This document shows positions 61,515-64,000 of a DNA stretch of 64,000 nt, piece after piece. Both the position numbers and the translations under genes were made by a program. The notes beneath the pieces were generated by a model that was not told where the DNA came from, did not search any database, and saw only the letters and a list, made by a program, of their open reading frames with translations. Position 1 is the stretch's first letter. Every line of letters begins with the position of its first letter. This DNA comes from Neorhizobium sp. UBA3556. GTDB taxonomy: Bacteria; Pseudomonadota; Alphaproteobacteria; Rhizobiales; Rhizobiaceae. The stretch is taken from contig DFNX01000010.1 of the NCBI GenBank assembly GCA_002376235.1, positions 379,691 to 443,690 of the forward strand. The letters run 5' to 3'.

Positions 61515-62265
61515 AACTGTCTTTGGTTTGAAGGGGCGCACGGCGCTTGTCACCGGTTCCAGCCGCGGAATTGGCGCGGCCATCGCGGAAGGATTGGCGG
61601 CCGCAGGAGCACATGTCATTCTGCATGGTACGAAAACCGGCGGAGCGGCTGCCGTGCATCAGCGGATTGTCGAAAATGGCGGCACGGCACAAGAATTGTC
61701 GAGCGACCTGTCTGTACCCGGTGCTGGCCGCGATCTGATCGAGCGGGCCGAGGCCATCGCTCCCGTCGATATCCTGGTCATCAATGCCAGCGCTCAGATC
61801 AATGCAACGTTGCCGGATCTGAAACCGGAGGATTTTGCCTTTCAGGTGGCGGTGAACTTCGGCTCGACCGTGGACATGTTGCAGACGTCACTGCCGCTTA
61901 TGGCTGCGCGCAAATGGGGCAGGGTGGTCTCCATCGGTTCGATCAACCAGCTTCGCCCAAAAGGTATCGTCACCGCGTATGCCGCAACGAAGGCCGCGCA
62001 ACACAACCTCATCCAGAGCCAGGCGCGTGATTATGCCAAGGACAATGTCCTGCTTAATACGCTTGCTCCGGGCCTGATCGATACCGACCGAAATGCCCAT
62101 CGACGCGACGAAGATCCGGAAGGCTGGGCGGAGTATGCCCGCACGCTGAATTGGATGGGACGCGCCGGTCAGTCTGAAGAAATGGCCGGTGCGGCAATCT
62201 TCCTCTCATCTCAGGCCTGCAGTTTCATGACCGGCGAGAGTATTTTCCTGACCGGCGGTTATTGA
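61504..62265 (+). CDS. Short-chain dehydrogenase/reductase
   Basis: 253-residue classical SDR. NAD(P) motif TALVTGSSRGIGAAIAEGL (TGxxxGIG), ILVINASAQ (NAG-like, with NAS), catalytic Ser in VVSIGSINQ and YAATKAA (YxxxK). It overlaps the fusion gene by 11 bp; ATGs at 61501 and 61504 are both possible starts. Likely oxidises a hydroxy group of the sugar or of a ketodeoxy acid in the same pathway. Confidence 0.86.
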   Translation: MNLETVFGLKGRTALVTGSSRGIGAAIAEGLAAAGAHVILHGTKTGGAAAVHQRIVENGGTAQELSSDLSVPGAGRDLIERAEAIAPVDILVINASAQINATLPDLKPEDFAFQVAVNFGSTVDMLQTSLPLMAARKWGRVVSIGSINQLRPKGIVTAYAATKAAQHNLIQSQARDYAKDNVLLNTLAPGLIDTDRNAHRRDEDPEGWAEYARTLNWMGRAGQSEEMAGAAIFLSSQACSFMTGESIFLTGGY

Positions 62266-63689
62266 TAGATCTGCCGGCACAGCTGAGTTCGCTTCTGCCT
62301 GCCGGCGCCGTTCTCACTGGCAATGACATGTCCGCCTATCTGCAGGATTGGTGGGGTCGGCAAATCGGTACGGCGCTTTGTGCGGTTCTTCCCAATACAA
62401 CTGAAGAAGTGGCCGCAATCGTCCGTGCCTGTGCGAACGCCAAGCATGGTGTCGTTCCGCAGGGTGGCCGGACCGGACTAACTGGTGCTGGTGTGCCGGA
62501 TGTCAGCAACAAACCGCCGGTCATTCTATCCCTTTCTCGCCTGTGCAAAATCCGCAAGCTTGATGCGATGAATGGCTCCATCGAAGTTGATGCCGGATGT
62601 GTTCTTTCTAATGTACAGTCCGCAGCCATTGCCGCGGATCGTCTGTTTCCCGTAAGCCTCGGGGCAGAAGGTTCATGTCAGATCGGGGGCATTATCAGCA
62701 CCAACGCTGGCGGCACCAATGTTCTACGCTATGGAACGACGCGCGAAAATGTTCTCGGCCTTGAAGTCGTCCTGCCCGATGGTACGATCTGGAACGGTAT
62801 GAAGTCACTTCGCAAGGACAATGCGGGATATGCCTTGCGGCATATGTTCATCGGTGCGGAAGGGACGCTTGGCATCGTCACGGGTGCTGTTTTGAAGCTT
62901 CATCCACTGCCCAAGGCCCATGCGACCGCATGGATTGGCGTCGCAGATCCGGACCTTGCGTTGCGGCTTCTGAACAGGATTCAAACTGATTGTGGTGAAC
63001 GTCTGACGGCATTCGAGTTGATGAATGAGGAACAGCTTGCGAGCGTTATCGCTCATCACCCGGTTGCGGCTTCACCGACTGAGGCCCCCTGGCATCTGCT
63101 GATCGAACTAGCCGACATGCATGGCCCAGAAACGCTCCATGAGACGCTGCTTTCCTCACTCGACGCCGCCATGAATGCAGGCGAGATTCTGGATGCAGTC
63201 GTGGCGCAGAATGGCGCACAGCGCGAGAGTTTCTGGGCGTTGCGACACGGCACGGCTGAAGCCAACCGCAATACGGGACATCTGCTATCCGCCGACATTT
63301 CCGTACCCGTGTCGTCTGTACCGCAGTTTCTGATCGTCGCATCCACGGCCGTCCGTGCCCGTTTCCCGGAGGCACAACTGGTTATCGTCAGTCATTTTGG
63401 TGATGGTAACGTGCATTTCGGCGTCCGATTCAGCTCTGGCGATTGGGGCAGTTACTGCGACCCAACCGTCATGGCGCTGTCCGTTCGGACGATCGTTAAC
63501 GACTGCGCGGACGCGTTGGGCGGCAGCTTCAGTGCGGAACATGGGGTTGGCCGCAAGTTGGTCGATGAATTGAGGAGACGGACGGATCAAGCTGGTTATC
63601 AGTCGATGCAGAGACTTAAAGAGGCATTTGATCCGTATGGTATAATGAACCCAGGTTGTGTTCTGGGCGGGCAAGATCGTGTTCGCTAA
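62262..63689 (+). CDS. FAD-binding oxidoreductase (D-lactate/D-2-hydroxyacid dehydrogenase-like)
   Basis: 475-residue PCMH-type flavoprotein. The FAD-binding part shows VVPQGGRTGLTGAGVPD and NAGGTNVLRYGTTRENVLGL (about 60-170); the C-terminal FAD-oxidase domain has SHFGDGNVHFGVRF and SFSAEHGVGRKLVDEL. Such enzymes oxidise 2-hydroxy acids such as D-lactate or D-2-hydroxyglutarate. The start is a TTG at 62262 that overlaps the SDR stop; the first ATG (62327 region, NDMSAYLQDWW) would remove conserved residues. It is the last gene of the operon. Confidence 0.86.
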   Translation: MIDLPAQLSSLLPAGAVLTGNDMSAYLQDWWGRQIGTALCAVLPNTTEEVAAIVRACANAKHGVVPQGGRTGLTGAGVPDVSNKPPVILSLSRLCKIRKLDAMNGSIEVDAGCVLSNVQSAAIAADRLFPVSLGAEGSCQIGGIISTNAGGTNVLRYGTTRENVLGLEVVLPDGTIWNGMKSLRKDNAGYALRHMFIGAEGTLGIVTGAVLKLHPLPKAHATAWIGVADPDLALRLLNRIQTDCGERLTAFELMNEEQLASVIAHHPVAASPTEAPWHLLIELADMHGPETLHETLLSSLDAAMNAGEILDAVVAQNGAQRESFWALRHGTAEANRNTGHLLSADISVPVSSVPQFLIVASTAVRARFPEAQLVIVSHFGDGNVHFGVRFSSGDWGSYCDPTVMALSVRTIVNDCADALGGSFSAEHGVGRKLVDELRRRTDQAGYQSMQRLKEAFDPYGIMNPGCVLGGQDRVR

Positions 63690-64000
63690 TTCGTTCATCT
63701 GGAGGCGAAGGTCGGAGCAGCCAGCAGCAATTTCGCAGACCTAGCCGGATCGCTAATTTTTGTTCGAACAATGTCTATCCAGCAGGACTGTTATCCTATT
63801 CGAAAAAAGTAGCAGGTCGCAGGTTCAATACCCTCAAGGTGCATGGATTGGCCGTTGCAAATAGCGAAAATTATCGCCCCCTAACGGCAAAACTGAGAAT
63901 GTCATTTTAAATCAATGCCATATAAGTTTATTCTCGACATTCGCGCTTTTCCCTATTGACGCTGTCGAGGCCTTGCCCTTATAACCCGCTCACTGACGAG
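63690..64000. other. Non-coding or unresolved right edge
   Basis: A 311-bp stretch after the FAD oxidoreductase. No family-like frame, hairpin terminator or RNA gene was recognised. The tail is AT-richer than the operon. A gene could begin beyond the window edge. Confidence 0.5.

Noticed and set aside
63690..63910. tRNA-like stretch with GGTTC near the right edge
   Set aside because: A GCAGGTTCAATACC-like T-arm resemblance is visible, but no matching acceptor, D- or anticodon arms could be folded by eye.

Overview
The gene content and order point to an alphaproteobacterium of the Rhizobiaceae (Rhizobium/Agrobacterium/Neorhizobium type). The signs are a pcaQ-pcaD divergon with a separate pcaR-pcaIJF cluster, several solute-binding-protein sugar ABC operons with private catabolic enzymes, an HWE-family histidine kinase, promoter-like sequences of the alphaproteobacterial EcfG general-stress type, and a high-GC codon style. 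No rRNA, tRNA, CRISPR array or replication gene was seen, so chromosome and large replicon cannot be told apart.

Layout. 1-5.2 kb: beta-ketoadipate catabolism (pcaD partial, pcaQ, pcaR, pcaI, pcaJ, pcaF). 5.5-11.9 kb: a four-gene minus-strand signalling operon (CHASE3/GAF hybrid kinase with three receiver domains, CheR, CheB-type methylesterase, REC-kinase-REC protein). 12.3-19.1 kb: a LysR regulator facing a sugar ABC transporter operon that ends in a Gfo/Idh/MocA dehydrogenase. 19.2-26.0 kb: a napEFDABC periplasmic nitrate reductase operon lying between two decayed, same-orientation IS6-family copies. 26.1-37.0 kb: a stress and respiration block (OsmC, DedA, MgtC, PRC-barrel, DUF2934, sorbosone-dehydrogenase-like protein, a caa3-type oxidase operon with a tri-heme cytochrome c, a glycine-zipper lipoprotein), followed by poxB and a third, internally deleted IS6 copy. 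39.4-41.8 kb: HWE kinase plus response regulator. 41.9-50.6 kb: a divergent envelope/lipid regulon built around an ECF sigma factor, its RskA-like anti-sigma factor and two cyclopropane-fatty-acid-synthase-like enzymes. 50.8-63.7 kb: GDSL hydrolase, dgoK and a long plus-strand operon for uptake and non-phosphorylative oxidation of a sugar or sugar acid.

Two regulatory patterns tie genes together. First, the divergent region 44787-44971 has, on both strands, a CGAAAC-N17-CGTA element in front of the two lipid operons, one of which encodes the ECF sigma and anti-sigma; a near-match (TGAAAC-N17-CGTC) precedes the fasciclin gene. This suggests an autoregulated envelope-stress circuit. Second, GGAAC-N16/17-CGTT-like elements (EcfG type) precede osmC, the PRC-barrel gene, the DUF2231/sorbosone dehydrogenase pair, the caa3 oxidase operon and the glycine-zipper gene, with a weaker match before dedA. 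This suggests that the block, including a terminal oxidase, belongs to the general stress response.

The IS6-family copies (about 19.2, 25.3 and 38.9 kb, all in plus orientation) and a solitary IS end at 12293-12314 inside the tail of a LysR gene suggest that IS6-type rearrangement assembled this region. All three transposase copies now look inactive. The nap operon carries a perfect FNR/FixK-type box and would be expressed at low oxygen. All calls come from reading the sequence; no database search was run.
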